64,000 nucleotides of DNA, taken from Actinomycetales bacterium. GTDB taxonomy: Bacteria > Actinomycetota > Actinomycetes > Actinomycetales > Microbacteriaceae. The stretch lies in NCBI GenBank assembly GCA_015655415.1, contig JAATFB010000067.1:1-64000 (forward strand), written 5' to 3'. The translations under genes were made by a program, and so were the position numbers. The notes below the pieces were generated by a model that worked only from the letters and a program-made list of their open reading frames with translations, had not been told where the DNA came from and ran no database searches. Below, in pieces: positions 43,466 through 51,717 of the stretch (position 1 is the first letter of the stretch; each line of letters begins with the position of its first letter).

Positions 43466-44065
43466 CTACAACAGGCCGATTCGTCCCAGCCACGCCTCGA
43501 CCTGCGGGCGCGCTCTGGTTGCCTCTTCTCCCCGGATGGCGAGTGGCTCGCCGATCGTGGCTTCAGGGCATAGCCGGGTGTAGTTCCGTTCAACGCGGCC
43601 GATGCCGCTGACGGCGTAGGTGACGAAGGGGTGGATGGTCGCGGCGGTAACGTCGATGCTCTCAAGGAATGTGCGCATGATCATCGGCTCTTGCACGTTC
43701 CAGATCGGACTGCCCAGCAGGATCGTGTCGTGGCCGGCGAGGGACGGCAGCGGGTTCGCTATCGCAGGTCGGGCATCGCTTGCCTCTTCACGCACGTTTC
43801 GAGCGACGGCGCCCTCGTAGTTCTCCGGGTAGGGGTCGGCGGCCTCGATCCGGTATACGTCGACATCGGCGATCGCGGCGATCATCTCTGCCACCACCTG
43901 GGTGTTGCCGACCTTGAGATCGATGCGGCCCCCGTCGTGGTAGTTCTCTCCTGGCCGGGAGAAGTAGGCGAGCAGTACGCGGCCTGCCTCCGTCAAGCGT
44001 TCGCACGCAGATGGTGTGTCGGTCCCTGTGCGGGTCGGCGTTCCGGTCTTGCTTGGCTGCGGCAT
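43466..44065 (-). CDS. Flavodoxin
   Basis: The protein has 199 residues. The FMN-phosphate loop is LLAYFSRPGENYHDGG, with ILLGSPIWNVQEPMIMRTFL around the second FMN contact and HPFVTYAVSGIGR at the third. This matches the longer flavodoxin (flavodoxin_4) group of stress-linked flavodoxins. It would carry low-potential electrons to one of the island's flavoenzymes, or reduce quinones. A 20-residue polar N-terminus precedes the domain. It lies 69 bp downstream (minus strand) of the hydrolase lipoprotein. Confidence 0.88.
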   Translation of the reverse strand: MPQPSKTGTPTRTGTDTPSACERLTEAGRVLLAYFSRPGENYHDGGRIDLKVGNTQVVAEMIAAIADVDVYRIEAADPYPENYEGAVARNVREEASDARPAIANPLPSLAGHDTILLGSPIWNVQEPMIMRTFLESIDVTAATIHPFVTYAVSGIGRVERNYTRLCPEATIGEPLAIRGEEATRARPQVEAWLGRIGLL

Positions 44066-44134
44066 GGTGTCCTCTGAATCGGTTCGCGTGCCGGTGGTGA
44101 ATGCCCCGGCGGGCGGTGGTTCTCGCTGGCCGTC

Positions 44135-45181
44135 TCACGGTTCTTGGTGCTGTTCCCAGAAGGCCACCGCGTCGTCGACCCAACCCTCGGCGGACGTCCC
44201 CAACCCCAGGCCGAAGCCATGGCCAAGGTCCGGGTAGACGTGGAACTGCGTGTCGACGCCGGCCGCGTCCAGCGCGTCGATCCGGGCCCGCATGGTCCGC
44301 GGGCTGGCGATGCCGTCGTCCTCGCCGACGACCGCGTAGGTCGGCGGGTCCTGTTCGGTGTAGTCGGTGTGCCCGGTGTACTGCATGACGACTGTCCCGG
44401 GGCGGGGCAGGTCATCACCGCCGTAGGCGGACGGCCCATATGAGCCGAGGTAGGCGGCCATGCGCGCACCGGCCGAGCCACCCCACAGCGAGTAGTGATC
44501 GGTGCTGACTCCCAACTCGTCGGCGTTGCGGAACACGAACGATATGGCCGCGGCCAGGTCCTCGCTGGCCACCTGCGCGCCGCCCGTGCGGTATTGCAGT
44601 GCAAAGGCGTTGTAGCCCCGGCGGCTCAGCTCGAGGGCGTGTGGGAGGCTCTCGTGGATCGAGCCCACGTAGGAGAAGCCGCCGCCCGCGCTGACGATCG
44701 CGAACGGCGCGTCTTCCTCGCCGGCGAGGAAGAACAGGCCGGTGTCCTCCTTGCTCGGGTCAGCTGCCTTCTGCTCGTCGGTGTAGATGTCGTAGAACAC
44801 GGTCTCACCCCGCTCGACGGACCCCATCAGCGAGTTGATGACGTCCACGGTCGTATCGACCCTGATATCGCTGTGGTACGGCAAGAGATATCCGACGTCG
44901 CGCAGGGTCAGGTCGGCGGCCGGCGGCCCCCCGCCGGTGGGGAAGAGGAACCGGCCGAAGCCCTCGAAGGCGGGGTGACTGATGACGCCGACCATGGTGG
45001 TGTCGGCGTTCACGCGCTCGTAGACGCCGGCGCTGGGCTGGCCCGCGTCCTCTGGCGCGACCGACGAGGTCACAGGAGCGTCCGATGGCGTTAGCTCCTC
45101 GCGCGGAGCGATCGTGGTACATGCGGTCAAGCCAAGCGCGAGCGACGCCGAGAAAGTCGCAGCGGCGAACGCCCTCACCAT
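44135..45181 (-). CDS. Alpha/beta hydrolase lipoprotein (BD-FAE-like)
   Basis: The protein has 348 residues from the ATG at 45181. A signal peptide with lipobox LGLTAC (Cys18) is followed by a linker. The hydrolase domain shows AIVSAGGGFSYVGS (oxyanion), LWGGSAGARMAAYLG (nucleophile Ser), VVGEDDGIASP (acid) and DLGHGFGLG (His). It is similar to acetylesterase and BD-FAE enzymes. It shares a long upstream element with the Old Yellow Enzyme gene at 46690 (see 45436-45451), so the two are probably coregulated. Confidence 0.87.
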   Translation of the reverse strand: MVRAFAAATFSASLALGLTACTTIAPREELTPSDAPVTSSVAPEDAGQPSAGVYERVNADTTMVGVISHPAFEGFGRFLFPTGGGPPAADLTLRDVGYLLPYHSDIRVDTTVDVINSLMGSVERGETVFYDIYTDEQKAADPSKEDTGLFFLAGEEDAPFAIVSAGGGFSYVGSIHESLPHALELSRRGYNAFALQYRTGGAQVASEDLAAAISFVFRNADELGVSTDHYSLWGGSAGARMAAYLGSYGPSAYGGDDLPRPGTVVMQYTGHTDYTEQDPPTYAVVGEDDGIASPRTMRARIDALDAAGVDTQFHVYPDLGHGFGLGLGTSAEGWVDDAVAFWEQHQEP

Positions 45182-45435
45182 GTCCCTGCTGTCGTGTTCT
45201 CGACCAGCTCGACGCGGGTGGACGAGGCACGGAGCTGCCCCGGCCACGCTGACCCTCTGGCGAAAGTGTTCCATCATCCCTCCTGCTCGGCGCCTGCTCC
45301 GGTTGCGTACGGGCTTCCAGATCACGCATGTCTCACGGTGCACGACGGGTCTGCTTTTCGGACGGATTTCGGGGTCAGCGCAGCCGCAACGACACACTTC
45401 ACGCTAGATGCGGCACCACAGCACAGGAAGGGGCC

Positions 45436-45451
45436 GCTGGCACACCCCTCG
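45436..45451. promoter_or_regulatory. GCTGGCACACCCCTCG element upstream of hydrolase/flavodoxin
   Basis: This site and its left flank (45398-45435: CTTCACG, then AGCACA, GAAGGGGCC) closely match 46763-46816 upstream of the Old Yellow Enzyme gene, over more than 50 bp with a few mismatches. It lies about 255 bp upstream of the ATG on the minus strand. It probably contains the promoter and operator of this unit. Confidence 0.45.
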
Positions 45452-45547
45452 CTTCCGTCCGGTCAGGGGTGTCTCCGCCTGTTGGCAACAGAGAGCTCAG
45501 GGTGTTCACCGGCTTGTCTGCCGCCACGCCTACTCCTGTGGGTTTCG

Positions 45548-46690
45548 CTACAGGTACGCCTCGATGCCGGGCATCGGCTGCAGGATGTGGCGCCACGGAT
45601 CGGTGGTGTACGACGTGCGCACGCCGTCGGGCAGGCACAGCTCGGTGAAGCGGCCGCCGGCGACGGTGGTGATGATCTGGTCGGCATGGCCCTCGCGGAG
45701 CTTGGTGGCGAAGTCCGGGTCGATGTGCGCCTCGCGGCCGATCGCGACGATGTCGCCGTGGTCGAGCGCCGTCACGGCGTCATCGGCCGTGAAGACGTTC
45801 GAGACGATGACCACTGGGCAACGGCCGGCGACAGCCTTGCGCGCGAGTCGTCCGTAGGAAGCGTCGTGACCGGCTGGCACCGCGTCGTACCCGGTGAAGA
45901 TCGACAGGTGGACGTAGTCGGCCCCGTGGGCGGCCACGTTCTCGGCCAAGACCATCGCCTCGGTGACGTCGTAGCCGACGTTCTCCCCGTGGATCTCGTC
46001 AGGGCACATCCGGTAGCCGACGATGAAGTCCTTCTTGCCGGTCTGCGCGACGGCACGCTTGACCTCGTCGAGCACGGCCAGCGGGAAGGCCATGCGCCGT
46101 TCAAGGTCGCCACCCCAGGCGTCGGTGCGACGGTTGGAGTAGGCGGAGAAGAACTGCTGGAGGAGGTAGTGGTTGGCGCCGTGGATCTCCACGCCGTCGA
46201 AGCCGGCCTCGACGGCGCGCACCGCGGCCCGCCCGAAGTCGGCGACAGTGGAAGCGATCTGCTCCTCGGTCATCTCGCGGGGAACGTACGGCAGGAAGGG
46301 GAGGTCGATCGCGGACGGCGCCAGCACGTATCCCAGTTCGTCGTAGGCGCACTTGGCCTCGCGCCCGCCGTGGTGCAGCTGCACGAGAGCCAGGTTGCCT
46401 TTGGACTTGATCGCCGCCGCGAGCCGCCTCAGACCGGCCATGTCCGTCGCGTCGTCGATGCCCAGTCCGCCCAGGAATGCCCGGCCCTCACGGTTGACGA
46501 AAGACGCGCCGGTGATGATCATGCCGGCGACGTCCGCCCGCCGCGCGAAGTACTCCACATCTGCGTCGGTCACGTGACCGGAAAGCGGCTCGGACGCCCA
46601 CACGACCATCGGCGCCTGCGCGATGCGGTTCGGTGCCACGGCACCACACGGGAAGGTCAAGGGAGCCAGGAGGTCGTCAGCTGTCGTCAT
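45548..46690 (-). CDS. NADH:flavin oxidoreductase (Old Yellow Enzyme family)
   Basis: The protein has 380 residues. The TIM barrel with bound FMN is recognised from NRIAQAPMVVWASE, VQLHHGGREA, VDFGRAAVRAVEAGFDGVEI-like motifs, HGANHYLLQQFFSAYSNRRT, DAWGGDLERR and the FMN-phosphate loop VFTADDAVTALDHGDIVAIG. It would reduce activated C=C bonds, nitro groups or quinones. The ATG at 46690 follows GAAAGGGTGAC. It shares upstream sequence with the hydrolase gene at 45181. Confidence 0.92.
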   Translation of the reverse strand: MTTADDLLAPLTFPCGAVAPNRIAQAPMVVWASEPLSGHVTDADVEYFARRADVAGMIITGASFVNREGRAFLGGLGIDDATDMAGLRRLAAAIKSKGNLALVQLHHGGREAKCAYDELGYVLAPSAIDLPFLPYVPREMTEEQIASTVADFGRAAVRAVEAGFDGVEIHGANHYLLQQFFSAYSNRRTDAWGGDLERRMAFPLAVLDEVKRAVAQTGKKDFIVGYRMCPDEIHGENVGYDVTEAMVLAENVAAHGADYVHLSIFTGYDAVPAGHDASYGRLARKAVAGRCPVVIVSNVFTADDAVTALDHGDIVAIGREAHIDPDFATKLREGHADQIITTVAGGRFTELCLPDGVRTSYTTDPWRHILQPMPGIEAYL

Positions 46691-46800
46691 CGTTGATGTC
46701 ACCCTTTCTTCAGTACGCACGGGCCGGGGCGCGACGAGATTGTGGCCCCGACGGCACAAACTTCACGGTAGGTGAGGTCCAGCAGCACAAAGAAGGGGCC

Positions 46801-46816
46801 GCTGGTACACCCCTCG
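46801..46816. promoter_or_regulatory. GCTGGTACACCCCTCG element upstream of Old Yellow Enzyme gene
   Basis: This is nearly identical to the element at 45436-45451 (one mismatch, C for T) and is preceded by matching flank including GAAGGGGCC. It lies about 110 bp upstream of the ATG on the minus strand. Two copies in front of two redox transcription units support coregulation. Confidence 0.45.
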
Positions 46817-47017
46817 TCCTGGCCCGCCCGTGGGCGACGGCGACTCGCCATCCTCACTTCGCAACGGGATACCGCGGCATGTACCTGACCATGGCCGCAG
46901 TCGCAGCGGTCAGCCTCGGGCTGTAACTCCTGCTGCACGGGCGCACCGCAACCCTCAACCGGACGTCCTGAGTAACCGCAAGCCCGGATCAGGACCGGGC
47001 ACCAGTTGCATGGCGCT

Positions 47018-47083
47018 CGTCCTCATGCCCATTGCCTACTCGCACTCTTGCGTCCTCATGCCCATTGCCTACTCGCACTCTTG
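47018..47083. repeat. Perfect 33-bp tandem duplication
   Basis: The 33-base unit starting CGTCCTCATGCCCATTGCCT at 47018-47050 is repeated without change at 47051-47083. It is outside any recognised gene, 7 bp from the stop of the small membrane-protein gene. It is likely a recent slippage or duplication event. Confidence 0.9.
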
Positions 47084-47089
47084 CGTTTG

Positions 47090-47434
47090 TCAATGCACCG
47101 CGGTTGCGTGCCGTCGCTGTCCGGACTCGCGCACGCGAACGACCAGCAAACCTGCTGTGGCGTAGAGCCCGTTGCCGACCAGCTTGAGGGCATTCCAGAG
47201 TCCGAGGAGGAATCCGAGGTTCCACCAGCCACTGGCGCCGTGTTGCGCGAGCGTTGCGCACACCACAGCTCCGACGGCGTAGAGCAGGCCGAGGAGCGCG
47301 AGGGGGATGCCCCAACGCAACCCGTGGCGGGTGCGCACGCGGCGGACGAGGATGTTGGTGGGCATCCAGCGCTGGCTGAGCCAGTAGAGGCTCGCTGCGG
47401 CGCGGAAGGCGGAAGGCGGAATGAAGAAGATCAT
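47090..47434 (-). CDS. Small integral membrane protein, unknown
   Basis: This is a 114-residue protein with three or four hydrophobic segments (FRAAASLYWL, WGIPLALLGLLYAVGAVVCA, WNLGFLLGLWNALKLVGNGL). The ATG at 47434 is preferred because the preceding 10 codons are not protein-like. Similar small proteins in actinobacteria are annotated only as membrane proteins. No function can be given. Its stop lies next to the 33-bp tandem repeat. Confidence 0.6.
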   Translation of the reverse strand: MIFFIPPSAFRAAASLYWLSQRWMPTNILVRRVRTRHGLRWGIPLALLGLLYAVGAVVCATLAQHGASGWWNLGFLLGLWNALKLVGNGLYATAGLLVVRVRESGQRRHATAVH

Positions 47435-47831
47435 GGCGGGGTCTCCGGTCTCAACAGCAGACACCTAGGCGGCTGCATTCTGATGTTCGGTTGGCGGACC
47501 CCACCGCCCGTGATTCGGGCGTCCTACAACGAAGAAATTGTCCACCGGGACACTTCCAGTTTACGCCTGGTCGCGCTCGGGTTCCAGCCTGGATTCCGCC
47601 TGCCCTGCAGAGGTCGGGTGTGGCAGATGCAAGACGTGTGTCGGCGCTGAGGGAGGGGGCTGAGAGGATCTGCGCGGGCCCGGGGTTCGGGGCTGCGGCA
47701 CGGGCTCGCGGCAGCTCGGTGCTCGTGGTGCGGCCTGGGAAGGTGAGGGCGGCGGGCGGGACTGCCGGACGACGAGGAGCCCGGCCGCGCGGATGCGGCC
47801 GGGCTCCTCGTCGTGGGTGGCGGGTGTGGTC
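47435..47831. other. Non-coding boundary between redox island and conjugation module
   Basis: No gene is convincing here. The right part carries the strong hairpin terminator at 47769-47814. The left part may hold the upstream region of the small membrane protein gene. This is the boundary where cargo gives way to conjugation and maintenance genes. Confidence 0.5.
47769..47814. terminator. 20-bp perfect hairpin after DprA-like gene
   Basis: Arms 47769-47788 and 47795-47814 are exact reverse complements of 20 bases with a 6-base loop (GCGGAT). It lies 17 bp beyond the stop of the DprA-like gene on the minus strand. There is no T-tract, as is usual for high-GC actinobacterial hairpin terminators. 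Confidence 0.75.
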
Positions 47832-48587
47832 TTAGGTGATGAGGGCGGTGAGGTCTCCTGCGTGGGTGATGAGGTGGGTCTCGCCGTTCTGGATCAACTG
47901 GTGGCATCCGGCGCTCGCGGCGCTGGTGACCGGGCCGGGCACGGCGGCGACGATGCGCCGTAGGGCCAGGGCGCGGTGGGCGACGGTGAGCGCACCGGAG
48001 CGGTAGGCAGCCTCCACGATCACCGTTGCACCGCACAGGGCGGCAATGATGCGACCGCGTTGCACGAACCGCTGCCTGGTCGGGACTGCGCCGGGTGGCG
48101 CCTCGCTCAGGAGCAACCCGGTTGCGGCCACATCCTGCAACAGGTCGGTGTTGCCGGTGGGGTAGAGCCGGTCGATCCCGGAGGCGAGCACCGCGATCCC
48201 CGGTGCACCGCCGGGGCGCACCGCACGGTGCACGGTCGCGTCGATGCCGTAGGCGCCACCGGTGACGAGCACGTGCCCGGCCCCGGAGAGCGCGGCGGCG
48301 AGGTCGGTGGCGACGTGCTCGCCGTAGGCGGTGCACGCGCGTGCCCCGGTGATGGCAATGCGCTGCGTGAGTGAGCGGGCCAGCAGGCTGGTGTCGCCGT
48401 GTGCCCACAGCATGGCGGGCGCGTCCGCGCCCAGGTCTTCGAGCGCGGTCGGCCAATGCTCGTCTCCGGGCAGGAGCGCGGTGATGTGGTGGCGCTCGGC
48501 GGTGGCGAGGGCGAGCCGGGCGTGGTGGTCCTCGCCGCCGAGCGCGTCGAGGATGCGGCCGGTGCGGCTGGTGGTCTGTGTGGTCAT
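47832..48587 (-). CDS. DprA/Smf-like DNA-processing protein
   Basis: The protein has 251 residues. It has the Rossmann-like DprA core: IAITGARACTAYGEHVATDL, VLVTGGAYGIDATVHRAVRP (the S/T-G-x-A-x-G-I-D signature), AVLASGIDRLYPTGNTDLLQ, LLSEAPPGAVPTRQRFVQRG and RIIAALCGATVIVEAAYRSG. It is shorter than chromosomal DprA, lacking an N-terminal SAM and a C-terminal winged domain. Known DprA proteins bind ssDNA and load RecA. Its presence in a conjugation module suggests handling of incoming single-stranded DNA. The ATG at 48587 follows AAGGAGG. Confidence 0.88.
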   Translation of the reverse strand: MTTQTTSRTGRILDALGGEDHHARLALATAERHHITALLPGDEHWPTALEDLGADAPAMLWAHGDTSLLARSLTQRIAITGARACTAYGEHVATDLAAALSGAGHVLVTGGAYGIDATVHRAVRPGGAPGIAVLASGIDRLYPTGNTDLLQDVAATGLLLSEAPPGAVPTRQRFVQRGRIIAALCGATVIVEAAYRSGALTVAHRALALRRIVAAVPGPVTSAASAGCHQLIQNGETHLITHAGDLTALIT

Positions 48588-48616
48588 GGCGGGCCTCCTT
48601 CGGGCCTCGGGCACGG

Positions 48617-48654
48617 GGGCCGGGTGCCGACGCGGTCTGCGCGGCACCCGGCCC
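48617..48654. terminator. Hairpin between ParB-like and DprA-like genes
   Basis: GGGCCGGGTGCC (48617-48628) and GGCACCCGGCCC (48643-48654) are exact 12-bp arms separated by 14 bp. It lies just beyond the stop of the ParB-like gene (minus strand) and before the start of the DprA-like gene, so it may attenuate read-through within this unit. Confidence 0.65.
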
Positions 48655-48667
48655 TGTGCGGGGTGGG

Positions 48668-50194
48668 TCAGGCGGCGGTCAGGTGGCCGTCGCGGTCCTC
48701 GGCCTCGTTCTCGGCCGCCTCGGGAGCGGTCGTGTCGGTGGTGACCTCCGTGACCTCCTCCTCGGTCGGCGCGGGGTCGGCCTCGGCGGTGGCCTCGTCG
48801 GGGTCGTCGGGCTCCTCGCCGGTGACGATGCGCTCGACGTCGGAGAGGGTGTAGCCCCATGCGGCCAACTGCGACAGGTAGCGGCGGTCGGACTGGCTGG
48901 GGTTGCGCCAGGTGGACTTGTCCGTGGTGGCTTCCAGCGCGGCCAGCGCGATGGCGAGGACGACGTGTCCGGCCTTGGTCGGGGTGGTGGCGGGCAGGTC
49001 GGCCAGCGGGTTCTTGCCGGAGGCGCGCTCGTAGCCGAGCAGCGTCTCGGCCAGCGAGTGCCCGTCCTGTGCAGCGCTGGCGACCGCGTAGCGCTCGGAG
49101 GCGAGCGTGACGGCCGCGAACGGCAGGGCGTCGGAGGGGAGCCGCTTGCGCCCGAGGAACCGGGTCAGCCATGCGCGGCGGACCTTCTCCGCGCTCACCC
49201 ACGCCTTGTTGTTGGCGATGAGGGTGCGGCGTGTGGCCTTCTCCTCCTCGGTCATCCTGCCGCCCGCGCCGGGGCCGGTGCTGCCGTACTTGCGCAGCCC
49301 GTGCTCCTTCCAGCCGACCACGACGTGACCGACCGAGACGCTGCCCCACCGCTCACCGATCGCGACGGCGTGACCGGGCTTGCCCGCGTAGTTCTCCTCG
49401 GTCAGTCGCTCTCCGTCCGCGTTCTGCAGGTCGCGCAGGGCAAGGGTGCTGGTGTCGTCCCAGGCGGGCCAGTCCACGACCGTGTACCCCTTGGCCTGGT
49501 AGTCGGCGCGCAGGGCGGCGACCCGCTCGCGAGCGGCCTTCTCGTCCACCTTGCGCTGAGCGTGGTGGTCGAAGGAGTCGGGGTTCTTGCGGGCGACCTC
49601 CCGCAGTTCGGCCAGGGTGTCCGGGTCGTCCTCGAACTCGATCAGCACGAGCGCCTGGTCGAGGGTGAGGTCGTACTCGGCCACGGCGGCGGTGGCGACC
49701 TCGTGCTCGGCCACGGCCAGCCCGGTCTTGACCTCCTCCCGCCGGGTTCCGGTCTGCTTGGCGATGGCGGTCACGCTCATGCCTTCCAGCGCCAACTGCC
49801 GCCACGCGGTAGCCCGGTCGACGTTGGTCAAGCCCTCCCGGTGCTCGTTGGCGATGATCTGCTGCACGATGCGCACCGTCGTGGCGTCGTCGGCGTCCAC
49901 GATGTAGGCGGGCACGGTCGCCAGCCCAGCCTCGCGAGCGGCCAGCGTCCGGCGCTGGCCGTCGCGCACGACGACGTTCCCGCCGTTGTCGGGGTGGGCG
50001 AGGATCGGCACGATCACCCCGTGCTGGCGCACGGAGTTGACGAACTTGCGCGGCAGGTTGACCTCGCGGCGGATGTTCTCCTCGACCACGAGCGCGTGCG
50101 GGTCGATCTGCACCACCCGGGCGACCTGCCCGGCCGCCTCCTCGGTGACGACCTGCTCGGCCTGCTCGGCGGTGATGTTGTCGATGATGGACAT
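48668..50194 (-). CDS. Large ParB-like protein
   Basis: The protein has 508 residues. The ParB N-terminal domain (about 28-105) has NIRREVNLPRKFVNSVRQHG, VIVPILAHPDNGGNVVVRDG and QRRTLAAREAG. HTH-like helices follow (GMSVTAIAKQTGTRREEVKT). The long C-terminal part (about 230-450) is unrelated to chromosomal ParB, and the tail is a highly acidic Glu/Thr/Asp stretch. It probably acts in maintenance or regulation of the element. It is divergent from the ArdC operon across 410 bp. A palindrome TTCGGCA/TGCCGAA at 50268-50283 sits in that gap and could be its site. Confidence 0.85.
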   Translation of the reverse strand: MSIIDNITAEQAEQVVTEEAAGQVARVVQIDPHALVVEENIRREVNLPRKFVNSVRQHGVIVPILAHPDNGGNVVVRDGQRRTLAAREAGLATVPAYIVDADDATTVRIVQQIIANEHREGLTNVDRATAWRQLALEGMSVTAIAKQTGTRREEVKTGLAVAEHEVATAAVAEYDLTLDQALVLIEFEDDPDTLAELREVARKNPDSFDHHAQRKVDEKAARERVAALRADYQAKGYTVVDWPAWDDTSTLALRDLQNADGERLTEENYAGKPGHAVAIGERWGSVSVGHVVVGWKEHGLRKYGSTGPGAGGRMTEEEKATRRTLIANNKAWVSAEKVRRAWLTRFLGRKRLPSDALPFAAVTLASERYAVASAAQDGHSLAETLLGYERASGKNPLADLPATTPTKAGHVVLAIALAALEATTDKSTWRNPSQSDRRYLSQLAAWGYTLSDVERIVTGEEPDDPDEATAEADPAPTEEEVTEVTTDTTAPEAAENEAEDRDGHLTAA

Positions 50195-50604
50195 TGCGGT
50201 TTTCCTTTCTTCGGTGGGGTTCGCGAACACGCCGGTTGCCTGTTCTGTCTCGAACCCCCCATTGCCTTTCGGCAGATGCCGAAGAAAGGGGCCAGGGGTG
50301 AATGCGCAAGGCCGAAGAGTCAAAAAGTTCCCTGCCTCACTCGGGCCTGATCGCAGTTCGGGGGAAGTTTTTGCGTGCCTTGCGCAGAGAGGAATGGTCC
50401 CGCACAATCCTTCTGCCGCGAAAGGCAAACCAAGGGTTTGCAGAATGCAGCATCGCGCAGCGGTTCCGCTTCTCATTGAGCACCAGGACGTGCCAGTCAT
50501 CGCCGCCGTGGGTCGCCTGGTGCGATGCATGGCATCCCCGACGCACCTGACCGGGTGACCGTCACCTCTCAACCGGGGAGGTCGGACCCGGGAGGCGCAT
50601 CGCC
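50195..50604. promoter_or_regulatory. Divergent promoter region between ParB-like gene and ardC operon
   Basis: The 410-bp stretch has no gene. It contains TTCGGCA-GA-TGCCGAA (50268-50283), a dyad with 7-bp arms, and A/T-rich patches (TCAAAAAGTT, AAGTTTTTGC) unlike the surrounding GC-rich sequence. It presumably carries two outward promoters and may include operator or parS-like sites. Confidence 0.5.
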
Positions 50605-51717
50605 GTGGCACGAAAGAAGCCGACGCCCGAGGAAGCGGCCGCGACCAGGCAGGCCAACCTCGACAAGCTCAGTTCGCAACTCGAACAGGCCGTCGAGCAG
50701 TTGACCACCGGCGAGGACTGGGTGCGCGCGATCGCCTTCGTCGCACGGTTTCGGTCCCGCTCGTTCAACAACACCCTGCTGATCTGGGTGCAGCACCTGA
50801 CGGCCTACGAGCAGGGCCGGGTGCCCGAGCCGTTCCCCAGCTACGTCGCCGGCTTCGTCGATTGGCAGCAACTCGGCCGCAGTGTGATGAAGGGCCAGCC
50901 CGGCTACATGATCTACCAACCGGTCATCGGCCGCTTCGCCAGCACCAACCCTGCCGACCCGGCGTCGTGGCGGCGCCTGGGCCAGCGGGAGAACCCGAAG
51001 CGCGGCGAGGTTGTGCGGCGCCGCATGGTCGGGGCGAAGCCAGGGTATGTGTGGGACGTTTCCCAGACCGACGGCGAGCCAGTGCCGGAGCGACCCCACC
51101 CGCTGCTGCTGGAGGGTGAGGCGCCAGCCGGGCTGTGGGAAGGGGTTGCCCAGCAGGTCGCCGAGGCAGGCTTCGCGCTGTCGTCGGCCGCGAGCGCGGT
51201 CGAGCTCAGCGGGGCGAACGGCGTCACCGACTATGCGGCCCGCACGGTGCAGGTCCGCGCCGACATGGACGAGGCGGCGCAGGTGAAGACCCTCATCCAC
51301 GAGCTGGCCCATGTGCTGATGCACGAGCCGGGCAGCGGAGACCGACCGGTGCACCGCGGCATCGGCGAGGTCGAGGCCGAGTCGGTCGCGCTCATGGTCG
51401 GGGCCGCCTACGGCATGGACACCGCGCAGTACACGATCCCCTACGTCGCTTCCTGGTCGACGACGGTGCCGGACGCGAACCCGCTGAAAGTTATCCGGGA
51501 GACCGGTGAGCGGGTGCGCAAGACGGCGCTCGCGATCCTCGATCAGCTCCCCGCAGCCGAGGCCGGCGACGGCTACCCGCCCGGCCTGACCCGCACGGAA
51601 CCCAACATGGTGGCCGTCCGGGAACCGGCTGCGCGGACAAAGCCCACAACAACCGTGCGGACGCTGGCGAACACGACCGTGGACGTCCTCCCCCTCGCGG
51701 GCAGGCTCGGTCGGTGA
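50605..51717 (+). CDS. ardC: ArdC-like antirestriction protein with metallopeptidase domain
   Basis: The protein has 370 residues. The N-terminal ArdC ssDNA-binding domain (about 15-130: FRSRSFNNTLLIWVQHLTAY, GFVDWQQLGRSVMKGQPGYM) is followed by an IrrE/ImmA-like zinc metallopeptidase domain with HELAH at about 231-235 and a downstream E (GEVEAESVALMV). ArdC protects incoming single-stranded plasmid DNA from restriction during conjugation. The GTG start follows GGAGG. It heads an operon with the DUF2637 gene (GTGA overlap) and a small gene after it. Confidence 0.9.
   Translation: MARKKPTPEEAAATRQANLDKLSSQLEQAVEQLTTGEDWVRAIAFVARFRSRSFNNTLLIWVQHLTAYEQGRVPEPFPSYVAGFVDWQQLGRSVMKGQPGYMIYQPVIGRFASTNPADPASWRRLGQRENPKRGEVVRRRMVGAKPGYVWDVSQTDGEPVPERPHPLLLEGEAPAGLWEGVAQQVAEAGFALSSAASAVELSGANGVTDYAARTVQVRADMDEAAQVKTLIHELAHVLMHEPGSGDRPVHRGIGEVEAESVALMVGAAYGMDTAQYTIPYVASWSTTVPDANPLKVIRETGERVRKTALAILDQLPAAEAGDGYPPGLTRTEPNMVAVREPAARTKPTTTVRTLANTTVDVLPLAGRLGR

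Larger units (their letters stand above)
46691..47089. other. Non-coding stretch
   Basis: Apart from the Old Yellow Enzyme promoter elements and a perfect 33-bp tandem duplication at 47018-47083, I see no gene here. The stretch separates the redox island from the small membrane-protein gene. Confidence 0.5.

Noticed and set aside
47018-47083. Two-copy 33-bp repeat considered as a CRISPR array
   Set aside because: The copies are directly adjacent with no spacer and there are only two; there are no cas genes.
48578-50350. 590-codon plus-strand open frame under the ParB-like gene
   Set aside because: It is antisense to the ParB-like protein, which carries the conserved G-x-R-R motif; the composition is that of a shadow.
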